From NCBI RefSeq assembly GCF_000802245.2, contig NZ_CP021080.1, positions 5,828,001-5,892,000 of the forward strand: DNA of 64,000 nt, written 5' to 3'. The notes under the pieces were generated by a model. The model was not told where the DNA came from. It did not search any database and was given only the letters and a program-made list of their open reading frames with translations. This document shows, one piece after another, positions 27,725 through 38,285 of this stretch. A program made the translations under genes and the position numbers. Position 1 is the first letter of the stretch, and each line of letters starts with the position of its first letter. The DNA comes from Streptomyces pluripotens. GTDB taxonomy: Bacteria > Actinomycetota > Actinomycetes > Streptomycetales > Streptomycetaceae.

Positions 27725-29176
27725 ATGCCCGCTCCTCGCATCAAGTCCCCCGGCGCGCTCCTCGCCGCATCCGGAGCCGACCTGGAAGGCCACGGCCTCA
27801 AGCGCACGATGGGACTCTTCCAACTGATGTGCTTCGGCGTCGGCGCCATCGTCGGCACCGGTATCTTCGTCGGCCTCTCCGACTCCGTCGCCCAGGCCGG
27901 CCCCGCGGTCGTCCTCTCCTTCGTCCTCGCCGCCGTCACCTGCGTCTTCACCGCCTTCTCCTTCGCGGAACTGGGCGGCGCGATCCCTGTTTCCGGCTCC
28001 TCCTACTCCTTCGCCTACGCGGGCCTCGGCGAGACCACCGCCTTCCTGGTCGGCTGGTGCCTGTTGCTGGAGTACGGCATTTCCATCTCGGCCGTCGCCG
28101 TCGGCTGGAGCCAGTACGTCAACGAACTGCTGCACAGCCTCACCGGTCACCAGCTACCGGCCGCGCTGTCCGCCGGGCCGGCAGACGGCGGGATCGTGAA
28201 CCTCCCCGCAGTGATCGTCATCGCCATGGCCTGCGTGCTGCTGGTGCGCGGAGTCCGGGAGAGCGCCCGGGCCACCGCCGCCATGGCCGCGGTGAAGCTG
28301 GTGATCCTCCTCGCCTTCTGCGCCATCGGCTACAGCGCTTTCAAGGACGGCAACCTCACCCCGTTCTCCCCGGCCGGCCTCGGCGGCATCGGCGCGGGCA
28401 CCACCGCCGCGTTCTTCTCCTACATCGGCTTCGACGCGATCACCACGGCCGGCGAGGAGGCCAAGAACCCGCGCCGGGACATCCCCGTAGCGATCATGGT
28501 GTGCATGGGTCTGGTCACCCTGCTGTACTGCGCGGTCGCGCTCGCCGCGATCGGTGCTATCGGCGGCGACCAGGTGGCGGGCCGGCCCGCCGCGCTGTCG
28601 TACGTCGTCAACGAGGTCACCGGCTCCGCCGTCGGCGGTGGGGTCATCGCCTTCGGCGCGGTGGTCGCCATCGCCTCCGTGGTCCTCGCCGTGATGTACG
28701 GCCAGACCCGTATCCTGATGTCCATGTCCCGGGACGGGCTGATCCCGCGCGTCTTCGAGAAGGTCTCCCCGAGGACCTCCACGCCGGTCGCGGGCACCCT
28801 GATCGTCGGGGTCGTCTTCGCCGTCCCGGCGGCCTTCGCCTCGCTCGACGCCGTGATGAACCTGTGCACCATCGGCACGCTCGCCATCATGGCCGTCGTC
28901 AACATCGCGGTCATCGCGCTGCGCCGCCGCGAGCCGGGACTTGCCCGCAGCTTCCGAGTGCCGCTCTACCCCGTGGGCCCGCTGCTGGGCGTCGTCTTCT
29001 GCCTGTACCTCGTCTACGAGACCGGCTGGCAGACCTGGCTCCAGTTCGCAGCGTTCCTCCTGGTGGGCCTGCTCGTCTACGTCGCCTACGGGCGCCGGCA
29101 CTCCGCCCTGGCCCGTATGGCCGCCGTGGAGGTCATGCCGGACGCCGCCGCTGAGCGGGAATCGCAGGCAGTGTGA
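27725..29176 (+). CDS. APC-family amino-acid permease, probable arginine/ornithine or cationic amino-acid transporter
   Basis: The 483-residue protein has about twelve or more membrane helices. The N-terminal GLFQLMCFGVGAIVGTGIFV is the cationic-amino-acid-transporter-type helix 1. SYIGFDAITTAGEEAKNPRR is the conserved loop after helix 6, typical of CAT-like APC members. The start at 27725 is supported by the family N-terminus; the ribosome-binding site is weak, and the frame upstream to 27569 is disregarded. Position after arcA and argF suggests arginine uptake or ornithine exchange, which is inference. Its 3' end overlaps the convergent ATPase gene by 44 bp. Confidence 0.9.
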   Translation: MPAPRIKSPGALLAASGADLEGHGLKRTMGLFQLMCFGVGAIVGTGIFVGLSDSVAQAGPAVVLSFVLAAVTCVFTAFSFAELGGAIPVSGSSYSFAYAGLGETTAFLVGWCLLLEYGISISAVAVGWSQYVNELLHSLTGHQLPAALSAGPADGGIVNLPAVIVIAMACVLLVRGVRESARATAAMAAVKLVILLAFCAIGYSAFKDGNLTPFSPAGLGGIGAGTTAAFFSYIGFDAITTAGEEAKNPRRDIPVAIMVCMGLVTLLYCAVALAAIGAIGGDQVAGRPAALSYVVNEVTGSAVGGGVIAFGAVVAIASVVLAVMYGQTRILMSMSRDGLIPRVFEKVSPRTSTPVAGTLIVGVVFAVPAAFASLDAVMNLCTIGTLAIMAVVNIAVIALRRREPGLARSFRVPLYPVGPLLGVVFCLYLVYETGWQTWLQFAAFLLVGLLVYVAYGRRHSALARMAAVEVMPDAAAERESQAV

Positions 29177-29588
29177 ACCACACCGCCTTGCCCGACGGTG
29201 TGGGGCGGTGACCGCAGGAGGAGCTGAGGGTACGGATCAGCAGCAGGCCGCGCCCGCCTTCCTGCCAGGGGTCGGGCTCCTCGATCACCGCCTGGGTCAG
29301 ATGACCGGGCGGCGCCGGATCCGGGTCGTGCACCTCGACCTGGCAGCCGCTCGGCAGCAGTTCCACGACCAGCTCTATCGGGCCCCGCCCGGCGGTGTGC
29401 TCCACCGCGTTGGCCACCAGCTCGGCCGTGAGCAGCTCCGCGGTGTCGCTGTCGGCCGGGTGCTCCACCTCGGAGAGCGCCGTGCGCACCAGGGCGCGCG
29501 CCACGGGCACGGCCGCCGCGGTGTGCGGCAGCGCAATGCGCCAGGAGGCCGATTCGGTGGGGCGTTCGTGCAAGGCGAATCCGTTCAT
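29133..29588 (-). CDS. ATP-binding regulator, anti-sigma (RsbW/SpoIIAB)-like HATPase
   Basis: The 151-residue protein has the GHKL ATPase fold. The N-box is ELLTAELVANAVEH (about 50-63), followed by VEVHDPDP and the G-box EGGRGLLLI. Streptomyces encode many such stand-alone kinases that bind sigma or anti-sigma antagonist partners. The ATG at 29588 is the natural domain start. The last 44 bp overlap the 3' end of the convergent permease gene, so antisense effects are possible. The target is unknown and none is adjacent. Confidence 0.88.
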   Translation of the reverse strand: MNGFALHERPTESASWRIALPHTAAAVPVARALVRTALSEVEHPADSDTAELLTAELVANAVEHTAGRGPIELVVELLPSGCQVEVHDPDPAPPGHLTQAVIEEPDPWQEGGRGLLLIRTLSSSCGHRPTPSGKAVWFTLPAIPAQRRRPA

Positions 29589-29916
29589 GGAGCAGGTTGT
29601 CCTGCTTTCGACTGTAGGAATGGTACGGGTCCCGCCATAACGATCACCGGCGGGCTTCGATCGGGGCTCTTGGGTCGGACACCGGGCGGCATACCCGGCC
29701 GGACGGTCCGCCTCGCCTGGCCGGGTCCACTGTTACCGCCCTGTCGACGATCGGTGACGCAGCCGGCGGGACTCGGCCGATCGGCGTACGGCCGACGCAC
29801 TGTTGTAGTGCACTCGTGACGACGGTCATAAATGAGTGATAACTTCATGGGGTAGAGCACCATGACGCACCATCCGCCGCAACGTGAGGCACCGCCGCCC
29901 TAGGAGGCCGCACGTC
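29589..29916. other. Divergent spacer before the aromatic-CoA cluster
   Basis: This 328-bp region lacks a supportable frame. It holds promoters for the HATPase gene (minus) and the enoyl-CoA hydratase (plus). Around 29830-29850 it is AT-richer (ATGAGTGATAACTTCAT) and contains GATAAC, also found in the promoter region at 35875-35880 of the divergent ligase/dehydrogenase pair. Confidence 0.4.
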
Positions 29917-30744
29917 ATGAGTCCCTTCACCGGCTCCGCCGCCCGCACCTCCGACTGGGAGCACCTGCGGGTCCAGCTCGCCGACGGGGTCGCCACCGTT
30001 ACCCTCGCCCGCCCCGACAAACTCAACGCCCTCACCTTCGGCGCCTACGCCGATCTGCGTGATCTGCTCGCCCAACTGTCCCGGGAACGCTCGGTGCGCG
30101 CCCTGGTCCTGGCCGGTGCAGGATGTGGGTTTTGTTCCGGTGGCGACGTCGACGAAATCATCGGCGACACGCTGTCCATGGACACCGCCCAGCTGCTGGA
30201 CTTCAACCGGATGACCGGCCAGGTCGTACGGGCGATCCGGGAGTGTCCGTTCCCGGTGGTTGCCGCCGTGCACGGGGTCGCGGCGGGCGCCGGAGCCGTC
30301 CTGGCCCTCGCCGCGGACTTCCGGGTGGCGGATCCGTCGGCGCGCTTCGCCTTCCTCTTCACCCGGGTCGGTCTGTCCGGCGGTGACATGGGCGCGGCCT
30401 ACCTGCTGCCCCGGGTGGTCGGTCTGGGCCACGCGACCCGCCTGCTGATGCTCGGCGAACCGGTGCGCGCTGCCGAGGCCGAGCGCATCGGCCTGCTCAG
30501 CGAACTGACGGCGGAGGGCCGCGCGGATGAGGCGGCACTCGGTCTCGCCCGCCGCCTGGCCGACGGCCCCGCCCTCGCCCATGCCCAAACAAAGGCCCTG
30601 CTCACGGCCGAACTGGACATGCCACTGGCGGCGGCGGTGGAGCTGGACGCGTCGACCCAAGCCCTGCTGATGAACGGTGAGGACTACGCCGAGTTCCATG
30701 CGGCCTTCACGGAGAAGCGCCCTCCCCAGTGGAGGGGGCGGTGA
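29917..30744 (+). CDS. Enoyl-CoA hydratase/isomerase family protein
   Basis: The 275-residue crotonase has the N-terminal VTLARPDKLNALTFGAYADL, the oxyanion-hole segment GAGCGFCSGGDVDEI, and a second segment GVAAGAGAVLALAADFRVAD. The first catalytic Glu region of classical hydratases is replaced in part by RVGLSGGDMGAAYLLPR, as seen in ring-degradation crotonases. It should hydrate or hydrolyse a ring-derived CoA intermediate. The ATG at 29917 follows TAGGAGG. Its stop overlaps the next start (GTGA), so it is translated with the monooxygenase-reductase fusion. Confidence 0.92.
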   Translation: MSPFTGSAARTSDWEHLRVQLADGVATVTLARPDKLNALTFGAYADLRDLLAQLSRERSVRALVLAGAGCGFCSGGDVDEIIGDTLSMDTAQLLDFNRMTGQVVRAIRECPFPVVAAVHGVAAGAGAVLALAADFRVADPSARFAFLFTRVGLSGGDMGAAYLLPRVVGLGHATRLLMLGEPVRAAEAERIGLLSELTAEGRADEAALGLARRLADGPALAHAQTKALLTAELDMPLAAAVELDASTQALLMNGEDYAEFHAAFTEKRPPQWRGR

Positions 30745-33170
30745 ACGCGCCGGGCGGAGAGGCCCGGGACAGGGCGGGCGTGCGGCGCAGCCCCGCGGCC
30801 CCACCGGTCGCCACGCACCCGCAGTCGCGGATGGCCGCCGGCCCGCCCCTTCGGGTGGCGGTGATCGGCGGCGGGCCGGGCGGCCTCTATGCCGCAGCCC
30901 TGCTGAAGAGGCTGGACCCCGCCAGGCAGATCACCCTCTGGGAACGCAACGCCCCCGACGACACGTTCGGCTTCGGAGTAGTCCTTTCCGACGAAACCCT
31001 CGGCGGCATCGAACACGCCGACCCCGTGGTCCACGAGGCGCTCCAGCGGTGCTTCGTACGCTGGGACGACATCGACATCGTGCACCGGGGCGAGCGTCAC
31101 ACGTCCGGAGGGCACGGCTTCGCCGCGGTGCGCCGACAGACCCTGCTGAAGATCCTGCACGAGCGCTGCCGCTCCCTCGGCGTGGACATCCACTTCCGTA
31201 CCGAGGCGCCTTGCCCGGACCGCCTGTCCGAGGCGTACGACCTCGTCATCGCGGCCGATGGTGTGCACAGCACCACCCGCGAGACCTACGCCCCTGCGTT
31301 CCGGCCCCACGTGGCCGAACACCGCTGCCGGTACATCTGGCTCGCCGCGGACTTCCCCTTCGAGGCCTTCCGCTTCGAGATCGCCGAGACCGAGTACGGC
31401 GTGATGCAGTTGCACGGCTACCCGTACGCCCGTCCTTCCGTCGACCGCCTCCCCTCGATCGGGCCCAACGGGCCGGAAGACCGATCCGGTGCCTCCACGG
31501 TCATCGTCGAAATGCGTGAGGAGGTCTGGCGGGCGGCGGGATTCGACGAGGTCAGCACGCAGGAGTCCGTCGAACGCTGCGCCAAGATCTTCGCGGACGC
31601 GCTGGGCGGCAAGCCCCTGCGGTCCGGCAAGTCGGCCTGGACGTGCTTTCGCACGGTGGCGAACGAGCACTGGTCCCACGGCAACGTCGTCCTCCTCGGC
31701 GACGCCGCCCACACCGCCCACTTCTCCATCGGCTCCGGCACCAAGCTCGCGGTGGAGGACGCGCTGGCCCTCGCCGCGTGTCTTACGGAACAACCGGACG
31801 TACCACGTGCGCTGGCCGCCTACGAGGAGGAGCGCAAACCCGTCGTCGCCTCCACGCAGCGGGCCGCCCGGGCCAGCCTGGAGTGGTTCGAGGACCTGCG
31901 CCGGTATCTCGACCAGCCGCCCCGCCAGTTCGCCTTCAACCTGCTCACCCGAAGTCGCCGGGTCACCCACGACAACCTCAGGCTGCGCGACGCGCACTTC
32001 ACCGAGGCCGTCGAGCGTGAGTTCGGTTGCCCGCCCGACACCCCCCCGATGTTCACCCCGCTCCGGTTGCGCGGCCTGACGCTGCGCAACCGGGTGGTCG
32101 TGTCCCCGATGGACATGTACTCCGCTGCGGACGGTGTACCCGGCGACTTCCACCTGGTGCACCTGGGCGCCCGGGCCCTCGGCGGGGCCGGGCTGGTGAT
32201 GACCGAGATGGTGTGCGTGAGCGCCGAAGGCCGCATCACGCCGGGTTGCGCCGGTCTCTACACCGCGCGGCAGGCCGAGGCGTGGCGGCGCATCACCGAT
32301 TTCGTGCACACCCGCGCCCCCGGCACCGCGCTCGGGGTGCAGCTCGGGCACTCCGGTCGCAAGGGCTCCACGCAACTGATGTGGGATGGCATGGACGAGC
32401 CGCTACCTGAGGGCAACTGGCCACTCGTCGCCGCCTCCCCGCTGCCGTACAAGCCGGGGAGTCAGACTCCGCGCCAGCTCAGTCGGGCCCAACTCACTGA
32501 TGTCCGGGAAGAGTTCACTGCTGCTGCCAAGCGGGCCACCCGTGCCGGTTTTGATCTGCTCGAACTGCACTGCGCCCACGGATACCTGCTCTCCGGTTTC
32601 CTCTCCCCGCTCACCAATCGACGCACCGATGCCTATGGCGGTCGTCTGGAGGAACGGCTGAGGTTCCCGCTGGAAGTCTTCGACGCGGTGCGCGAGGTGT
32701 GGCCGGCCGAGCGGCCGATGACCGTCCGCATCTCCGCCACCGACTGGGCGGAGGGGGGCACCACCGCGGAGGATGCCGTCGCAATCGCCCGGGCCTTCGC
32801 AGCGCACGGTGCCGACGCTATCGACGTCTCCACGGGGCAGGTAGTGGCCGAGGAACGGCCGGAGTTCGGGCGGTCGTACCAGACGCCGTTCGCCGACCGC
32901 ATCCGGCACGAGGTCGGAGTCCCGGTGATCGCGGTCGGGGCGATCTCCTCCTGGGACGACGTCAACTCCCTGATCCTGGCGGGCCGTACTGACCTGTGCG
33001 CGCTGGCCCGCCCACATCTCTACGACCCCCACTGGACCTTGCACGCTGCGGTCGAGCAGGGATACGAGGGCCCCGGCGCCGTCTGGCCCAACCCCTACCG
33101 CGCAGGCAACCGGCGCCCGCAGACCGGACGGACCGACGCCCCCAAGCCGCGCCTATCGCTTGGTGGCTGA
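30741..33170 (+). CDS. Fused flavin monooxygenase/Old Yellow Enzyme reductase (2-aminobenzoyl-CoA or salicylyl-CoA type)
   Basis: The 809-residue protein joins two enzymes. Residues about 36-430 are a FAD monooxygenase with GGGPGG at 43-48, the DG motif in VIAADGVHSTTR, and GDAAH at 320-324. Residues about 437-790 are an FMN Old-Yellow-Enzyme domain (MFTPLRLRGLTLRNRVVVSP, LELHCAHGYLLSGFLSP). This fusion is known as 2-aminobenzoyl-CoA monooxygenase/reductase and is often annotated bifunctional salicylyl-CoA 5-hydroxylase/oxidoreductase. The neighbouring CoA ligase and RidA favour the amino substrate. The GTG at 30741 overlaps the hydratase stop; the ATG at 30831 is the alternative. Confidence 0.92.
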   Translation: MNAPGGEARDRAGVRRSPAAPPVATHPQSRMAAGPPLRVAVIGGGPGGLYAAALLKRLDPARQITLWERNAPDDTFGFGVVLSDETLGGIEHADPVVHEALQRCFVRWDDIDIVHRGERHTSGGHGFAAVRRQTLLKILHERCRSLGVDIHFRTEAPCPDRLSEAYDLVIAADGVHSTTRETYAPAFRPHVAEHRCRYIWLAADFPFEAFRFEIAETEYGVMQLHGYPYARPSVDRLPSIGPNGPEDRSGASTVIVEMREEVWRAAGFDEVSTQESVERCAKIFADALGGKPLRSGKSAWTCFRTVANEHWSHGNVVLLGDAAHTAHFSIGSGTKLAVEDALALAACLTEQPDVPRALAAYEEERKPVVASTQRAARASLEWFEDLRRYLDQPPRQFAFNLLTRSRRVTHDNLRLRDAHFTEAVEREFGCPPDTPPMFTPLRLRGLTLRNRVVVSPMDMYSAADGVPGDFHLVHLGARALGGAGLVMTEMVCVSAEGRITPGCAGLYTARQAEAWRRITDFVHTRAPGTALGVQLGHSGRKGSTQLMWDGMDEPLPEGNWPLVAASPLPYKPGSQTPRQLSRAQLTDVREEFTAAAKRATRAGFDLLELHCAHGYLLSGFLSPLTNRRTDAYGGRLEERLRFPLEVFDAVREVWPAERPMTVRISATDWAEGGTTAEDAVAIARAFAAHGADAIDVSTGQVVAEERPEFGRSYQTPFADRIRHEVGVPVIAVGAISSWDDVNSLILAGRTDLCALARPHLYDPHWTLHAAVEQGYEGPGAVWPNPYRAGNRRPQTGRTDAPKPRLSLGG

Positions 33171-33337
33171 CGCACCTTCACCTTCCCGGCGACCGGGGCG
33201 CGCCGTCCGCCGGGAGGACCGGTCGAGTGGTTTGCCGGGGCCCGGGAGGGCGCGGGGCCGGGGCAACGACGACCGGACGCGCGGTGCCCGGACCGCCCCA
33301 CCGGTTCTGCGTCCGGCCCCGTCAGGATCGGACCGCG

Positions 33338-34150
33338 TCACACTCCGGCGAACTCCGCGCCCGCGTCGCGTAGCCGCGCGTGCAACGCCCGGAAGACCTC
33401 GGCCGAACGGAACCCGGGCCAGTCCTGTGGCAGGAGCCGGGTGGGCAGGCCCGGGTCGGTATAGGGCAGATGGCGCCAGGAGTCGAGGGCGAGCAGGTAG
33501 TCGCGGTAGGCCTCCTCGGGCGGGGTGTCCGGGCGGCGCTCCCAGGCGTGCAGGACGGGAGCGTGCGCATCCAGGAAGTGCTCGTGTTCCTTGGCGATCG
33601 CGGCCAGGTCCCACCACCGGGTGACCGCGTCGGCCGTGGGTGCGAAGCCGAGGTGCTCGCCCCGGAAGAAGTCCACGTAGGGGTCCAGGCGCAGCCGGTG
33701 CAGCGTGTGGCGCGTCTCCTCGTGCAGACGGGCCGGGGCGATCCACACCCCCGGGGCCGCAGTGCCGAAGCCGAGGCCGGCCAGCCGGGACCGCAGCACA
33801 TGCCGTTTGTTCCGCTCCGACTCGGGGACGGAGAACACCGCGAGCACCCAACCCTCGTCCTCGGGAGGCGCCGTCGCATAGACACGGCGGTCTCCGTCTT
33901 CCAGCAACTGCCGTGCTTCGGCGGAGAGTTCATACCCAGCGGCGCCACGCTCCGTACGGGCGGGCAGCAGCAGACCGCGGCGTTTGAGCCGGGACACCGA
34001 GGAGCGCACCGAGGGTGCGTCCACCCCGACCGCGGCCAGGAGCCGGATCAGCTCGGCGACGGGCACTGGGCCGGGCATGTAGCGGCCGTACGCACCGTAG
34101 AGCGTGACGATGAGGGACCTGGGGGCGTGCTGCTCGGACACGTTGATCAT
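33338..34150 (-). CDS. PaaX-family transcriptional regulator
   Basis: The 270-residue protein matches PaaX-like repressors: an N-terminal winged helix (SLIVTLYGAYGRYMPGPVPV, VRSSVSRLKRRGLLLPARTE), a central domain and the C-terminal PaaX segment (RDYLLALDSWRHLPYTDPGL with PQDWPG). PaaX proteins sense aryl-CoA thioesters and repress aromatic-acid catabolic genes. It lies 15 bp after the CoA ligase stop in the same direction, so ligase and regulator share a transcript. An aromatic-CoA product would relieve repression of the divergent operons. Confidence 0.92.
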   Translation of the reverse strand: MINVSEQHAPRSLIVTLYGAYGRYMPGPVPVAELIRLLAAVGVDAPSVRSSVSRLKRRGLLLPARTERGAAGYELSAEARQLLEDGDRRVYATAPPEDEGWVLAVFSVPESERNKRHVLRSRLAGLGFGTAAPGVWIAPARLHEETRHTLHRLRLDPYVDFFRGEHLGFAPTADAVTRWWDLAAIAKEHEHFLDAHAPVLHAWERRPDTPPEEAYRDYLLALDSWRHLPYTDPGLPTRLLPQDWPGFRSAEVFRALHARLRDAGAEFAGV

Positions 34151-34165
34151 TTTAGGCTGCCGGGG

Positions 34166-35758
34166 TCACTGCCGGTCACTCGCGGTGCGCAGCCGGAACC
34201 GCTGCAGCTTTCCGGTGGCCGTGCGCGGGAGCGCGTCCAGGAACACGAACTCACGCGGGCACTTGTAGGGGGCCAGTTCGGACTTGAGGAACGTACGGAG
34301 GGCTTCCGGATCCTGCTGGGCTCCGTCCCGCAGGACCGTGTACGCCACCACCACGTGGCCGCGTGCCTCGTCGGGCCGGCCGACGACCGCCGTCTCCACC
34401 ACGTCGGGGTGGCGCAGCAGGGCCTCCTCCACCTCCGGCCCGGCGATGTTGTACCCAGCTGAGATGATCATGTCGTCGGCGCGGGACACGTAGCGGAAGT
34501 ACCCGTCGGGCTCGCGGACGTAGGTGTCGCCGGTGACGTTCCAGCCGTCGCGGACATACGCGCGCTGCCGCAGGTCGGCGAGGTAGCGGCAGCCGATCGG
34601 GCCGCGCACGGCCAGCAGGCCAGGTTCTCCGTCGGGTACCGGCTCACCATTCGTGCCCTGCACGCGCGCCTGCCAGCCGGGCACCGGCACGCCCGTGGTG
34701 CCGGGCCTGATGCGCTGGTCCGCTGCGGAGATGAAGATGTGCAGCAGTTCGGTCGCGCCGATGCCGTTGATGATGCGCACGCCGGTGCGCTCGTGCCAGG
34801 CCCGCCAGGTGGCCGCGGACAGGTTCTCCCCGGCCGACACGCAGCGCCGCAGGGAGGAGACGTCGTGCCCGTCCAGCGCGTCCAGCATGGCGCGGTACGC
34901 GGTCGGGGCGGTGAAGAGGACCGAGACGCGGTGCTCGGCGATCGCGGGGAGCAGTTGCCGGGGGCCGGCCTGCTCCAGCAGGAGGGTGCTGGCGCGGGCC
35001 CGCAGCGGGAAGATGACCAGTCCGCCGAGACCGAAGGTGAAGCCGAGCGGGGGACTGCCCGCGAACACGTCGTCCTGATGAGGACGCAGCACGTGCTTCG
35101 AGAATGTGTCGGCGGCGGCCAGCACGTCCCGGTGGAAGTGCATGCACCCTTTCGGGCGGCCCGTGGTGCCCGAGGTGAACGCGATCAGAGCGACGTCGTC
35201 GGCCGCGGTGTCGACCGCGGGATAGGGGGTGGCGGGTGTCGGGCGGCGGAGGAGGTCATCGGGGGTGTCGCCTCCGTACGAGGTGATCCGCAGCCCTGGT
35301 ATCCCCGCCCGCGCCAGGTCGTCCACCGCCCGGATGTCGCACAGGGCGTGCTGCACCCGGGCGATCTCGCAGATCGTCGCCAGCTCGTGCGGGCGCTGCT
35401 GGGCCAGCACGGTGACCGCCACCGCGCCCGCCTTCAGCACCGCCAGCCAGCAGGCGGCCAGCCACGGGGTGGTGGGGCCGCGCAGCAGGACCCGGTTGCC
35501 GGGGACCACACCGAGGTCTCCCGTGAGGAGGTACGCGATCCGGTCGACGCGTGCCCGCAGCTCGCCGTATGTCCAGGTGGGCCCGGTCGGGGCGTGGAAG
35601 ACCGAACGGTCCGCACCGGGACCGTCCAGGAGCTCCGCGGCGCAGTTCAGCCGGTCGGGGTAACGCAGTTCCGGCAGGTCGAACCGCAGCTCGGGCCACT
35701 CGTCCGGCGGGGGCAGATGGTCGCGCGCGAAGGTGTCGACGTGGGCCGAGAGATGCAT
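34166..35758 (-). CDS. Aryl-CoA ligase of the benzoate/2-aminobenzoate-CoA ligase family
   Basis: The 530-residue ANL-family enzyme makes an acyl-adenylate, then the CoA thioester. P-loop TSGTTGRPKG is at 195-204; the C-terminal ARTATGK-like segment (PRTATGKLQRF) has the catalytic Lys at about 517. The start MHLSAHVDTFARDHLPPPDE and the segment SPPLGFTFGLGGLVIFPLRA are typical of benzoate- and 2-aminobenzoate-CoA ligases. It supplies the aryl-CoA for the monooxygenase/reductase. The ATG at 35758 is preferred; the longer frame to 36229 crosses the divergent promoter. Confidence 0.9.
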   Translation of the reverse strand: MHLSAHVDTFARDHLPPPDEWPELRFDLPELRYPDRLNCAAELLDGPGADRSVFHAPTGPTWTYGELRARVDRIAYLLTGDLGVVPGNRVLLRGPTTPWLAACWLAVLKAGAVAVTVLAQQRPHELATICEIARVQHALCDIRAVDDLARAGIPGLRITSYGGDTPDDLLRRPTPATPYPAVDTAADDVALIAFTSGTTGRPKGCMHFHRDVLAAADTFSKHVLRPHQDDVFAGSPPLGFTFGLGGLVIFPLRARASTLLLEQAGPRQLLPAIAEHRVSVLFTAPTAYRAMLDALDGHDVSSLRRCVSAGENLSAATWRAWHERTGVRIINGIGATELLHIFISAADQRIRPGTTGVPVPGWQARVQGTNGEPVPDGEPGLLAVRGPIGCRYLADLRQRAYVRDGWNVTGDTYVREPDGYFRYVSRADDMIISAGYNIAGPEVEEALLRHPDVVETAVVGRPDEARGHVVVAYTVLRDGAQQDPEALRTFLKSELAPYKCPREFVFLDALPRTATGKLQRFRLRTASDRQ

Positions 35759-35842
35759 GGCGGTTCGCCCCCTTGCCGTGCCAAGCGTCGAGACGGGCGT
35801 CGTGGTGGGCGCCGGTGTCGTGGTGGGCTCGCCATTGGAGCG

Positions 35843-35878
35843 TATCGCGTTGGTGACGGCAGTCAACTCTTCGCGATA
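35843..35878. promoter_or_regulatory. Widely spaced inverted repeat, candidate PaaX operator
   Basis: TATCGCG (35843-35849) and CGCGATA (35872-35878) are perfect 7-bp inverted arms, 22 nt apart, in the 250-bp spacer between the divergent ligase (start 35758) and acyl-CoA dehydrogenase (start 36009). PaaX-type repressors are known to use well-separated inverted arms. No same-sequence copy was found before the enoyl-CoA hydratase gene, though GATAAC is shared. Confidence 0.45.
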
Positions 35879-36008
35879 ACGTGGGGTGTGACGGGATGAG
35901 GCCGCCCCGGTCCCGCCCTGGACGGCGAGGAAGGGGCCCGAGGGCCGGGGCCCTCTCGGATGGTGGTGGGGAGGGGCGTGGAGGCCCGCCCCGGAGGGAG
36001 GAAGGGCA

Positions 36009-37141
36009 GTGCCCGCATTCTCGCTCGAACCGGAGCAGATCGCCTGGTGTGCGGAGCTGCGCACGCTGGCCGCACGACGGCTGCGCCCGCTCGCCGACCA
36101 GGGCGATCCCGGCCGTGTCAACCGGCCGCTGCTCACCGAACTCGGCAGGCTCGGGCTGCCGCGTCGGCTGTTCGCTTCCGGCGCGCTCGACCTGTGCCTG
36201 ATGCGGGAGTCCCTGGCGCAGGCCTGCATCGAGGCCGAGACCGCCCTCGCCCTCCAGGGGTTGGGTGCTCATCCGGTGCACGCCCACGGCACCCCCGTCC
36301 AGCGCGGACACTGGCTCCCCAGGGTCGCCGACGGCAGTGCGGTGGCTGCCTTCGCGCTGAGCGAGCCCGGAGCCGGTTCGGACGCCGCGGCGCTGGCCTT
36401 GGCGGCCGAGCCCGACGGCAGCCACGCCTGGCGGCTCACCGGAGCCAAGTGCTGGATCTCCAACGCCCCCGAGGCCGACTTCTACACGGTCTTCGCGCGT
36501 ACCACGCCCGGTGCCGGATCCCGGGGCGTGACCGCCTTCCTGGTCCCTGCCGACCGGCCCGGACTCACCGGCACGGCACTGGAGATGATCTCACCGCACC
36601 CCATCGGTGCACTCGACTTCGACGCCGTGCCGGTCACCGCCGACGACGTGCTCGGTGAGGTCGACCGCGGCTTCGCCGTCGCCATGGGCACCCTCAACCT
36701 CTTCCGTCCCAGTGTGGGCGCCTTCGCGGTCGGCATGGCACAGGCCGCGCTCGATGCCACCCTCGATCACACCCGTCAACGCCAGGCGTTCGGAGGTCGG
36801 TTGATGGACCTTCAGGCGGTCTCCCACCAGACTGCCGAGATGGCGCTGCGCACCGAGGCTGCGCGACTGATGGTGTATGCGGCGGCCGCGGCGTACGACG
36901 AAGGCGCGGTCGACGTGCCCCGGCGTGCCGCGATGGCCAAGCTGCTCGCCACCGAGACCGCGCAGTACGTCGTCGACGCCGCCGTCCAACTGCACGGAGC
37001 CCTCGCCCTGCGCCGCGGCCACCTCCTCGAACACCTCTACCGCGAGGTGCGTGCGCCGCGCATCTACGAGGGAGCCAGTGAGGTCCAACGGGGCATCATC
37101 GCCAAGGAGTTGTATGCCATGACCCAGGACCGGGAGGTCAG

Positions 37142-37145
<4 letters not shown>
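36009..37145 (+). CDS. Acyl-CoA dehydrogenase
   Basis: The 378-residue FAD flavoprotein has AFALSEPGAGSDAAALAL and WRLTGAKCWISNAPEADFYT, the flavin- and substrate-binding beta domain. The C-terminal REVRAPRIYEGASEVQRGII has the position of the catalytic Glu in many family members. It is likely to oxidise a reduced alicyclic CoA made by the monooxygenase/reductase. The GTG at 36009 follows GGAGGGAGGAAGGG. It overlaps RidA by 4 bp (GTGA). Confidence 0.93.
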
Positions 37146-38234
<1,089 letters not shown>

Positions 38235-38258
38235 GCCGGGCACGTGCCACCGGCCGCC

Positions 38259-38285
38259 GTCCGGCCCCTCCGGAAGGGGCCGGAC
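38259..38285 (+). terminator. Intrinsic terminator after the DUF6299 gene
   Basis: GTCCGGCCCC (38259-38268) pairs perfectly with GGGGCCGGAC (38276-38285) around TCCGGAA. It lies 25 bp downstream of the DUF6299 stop; TTCG follows rather than a long U run. Confidence 0.75.
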
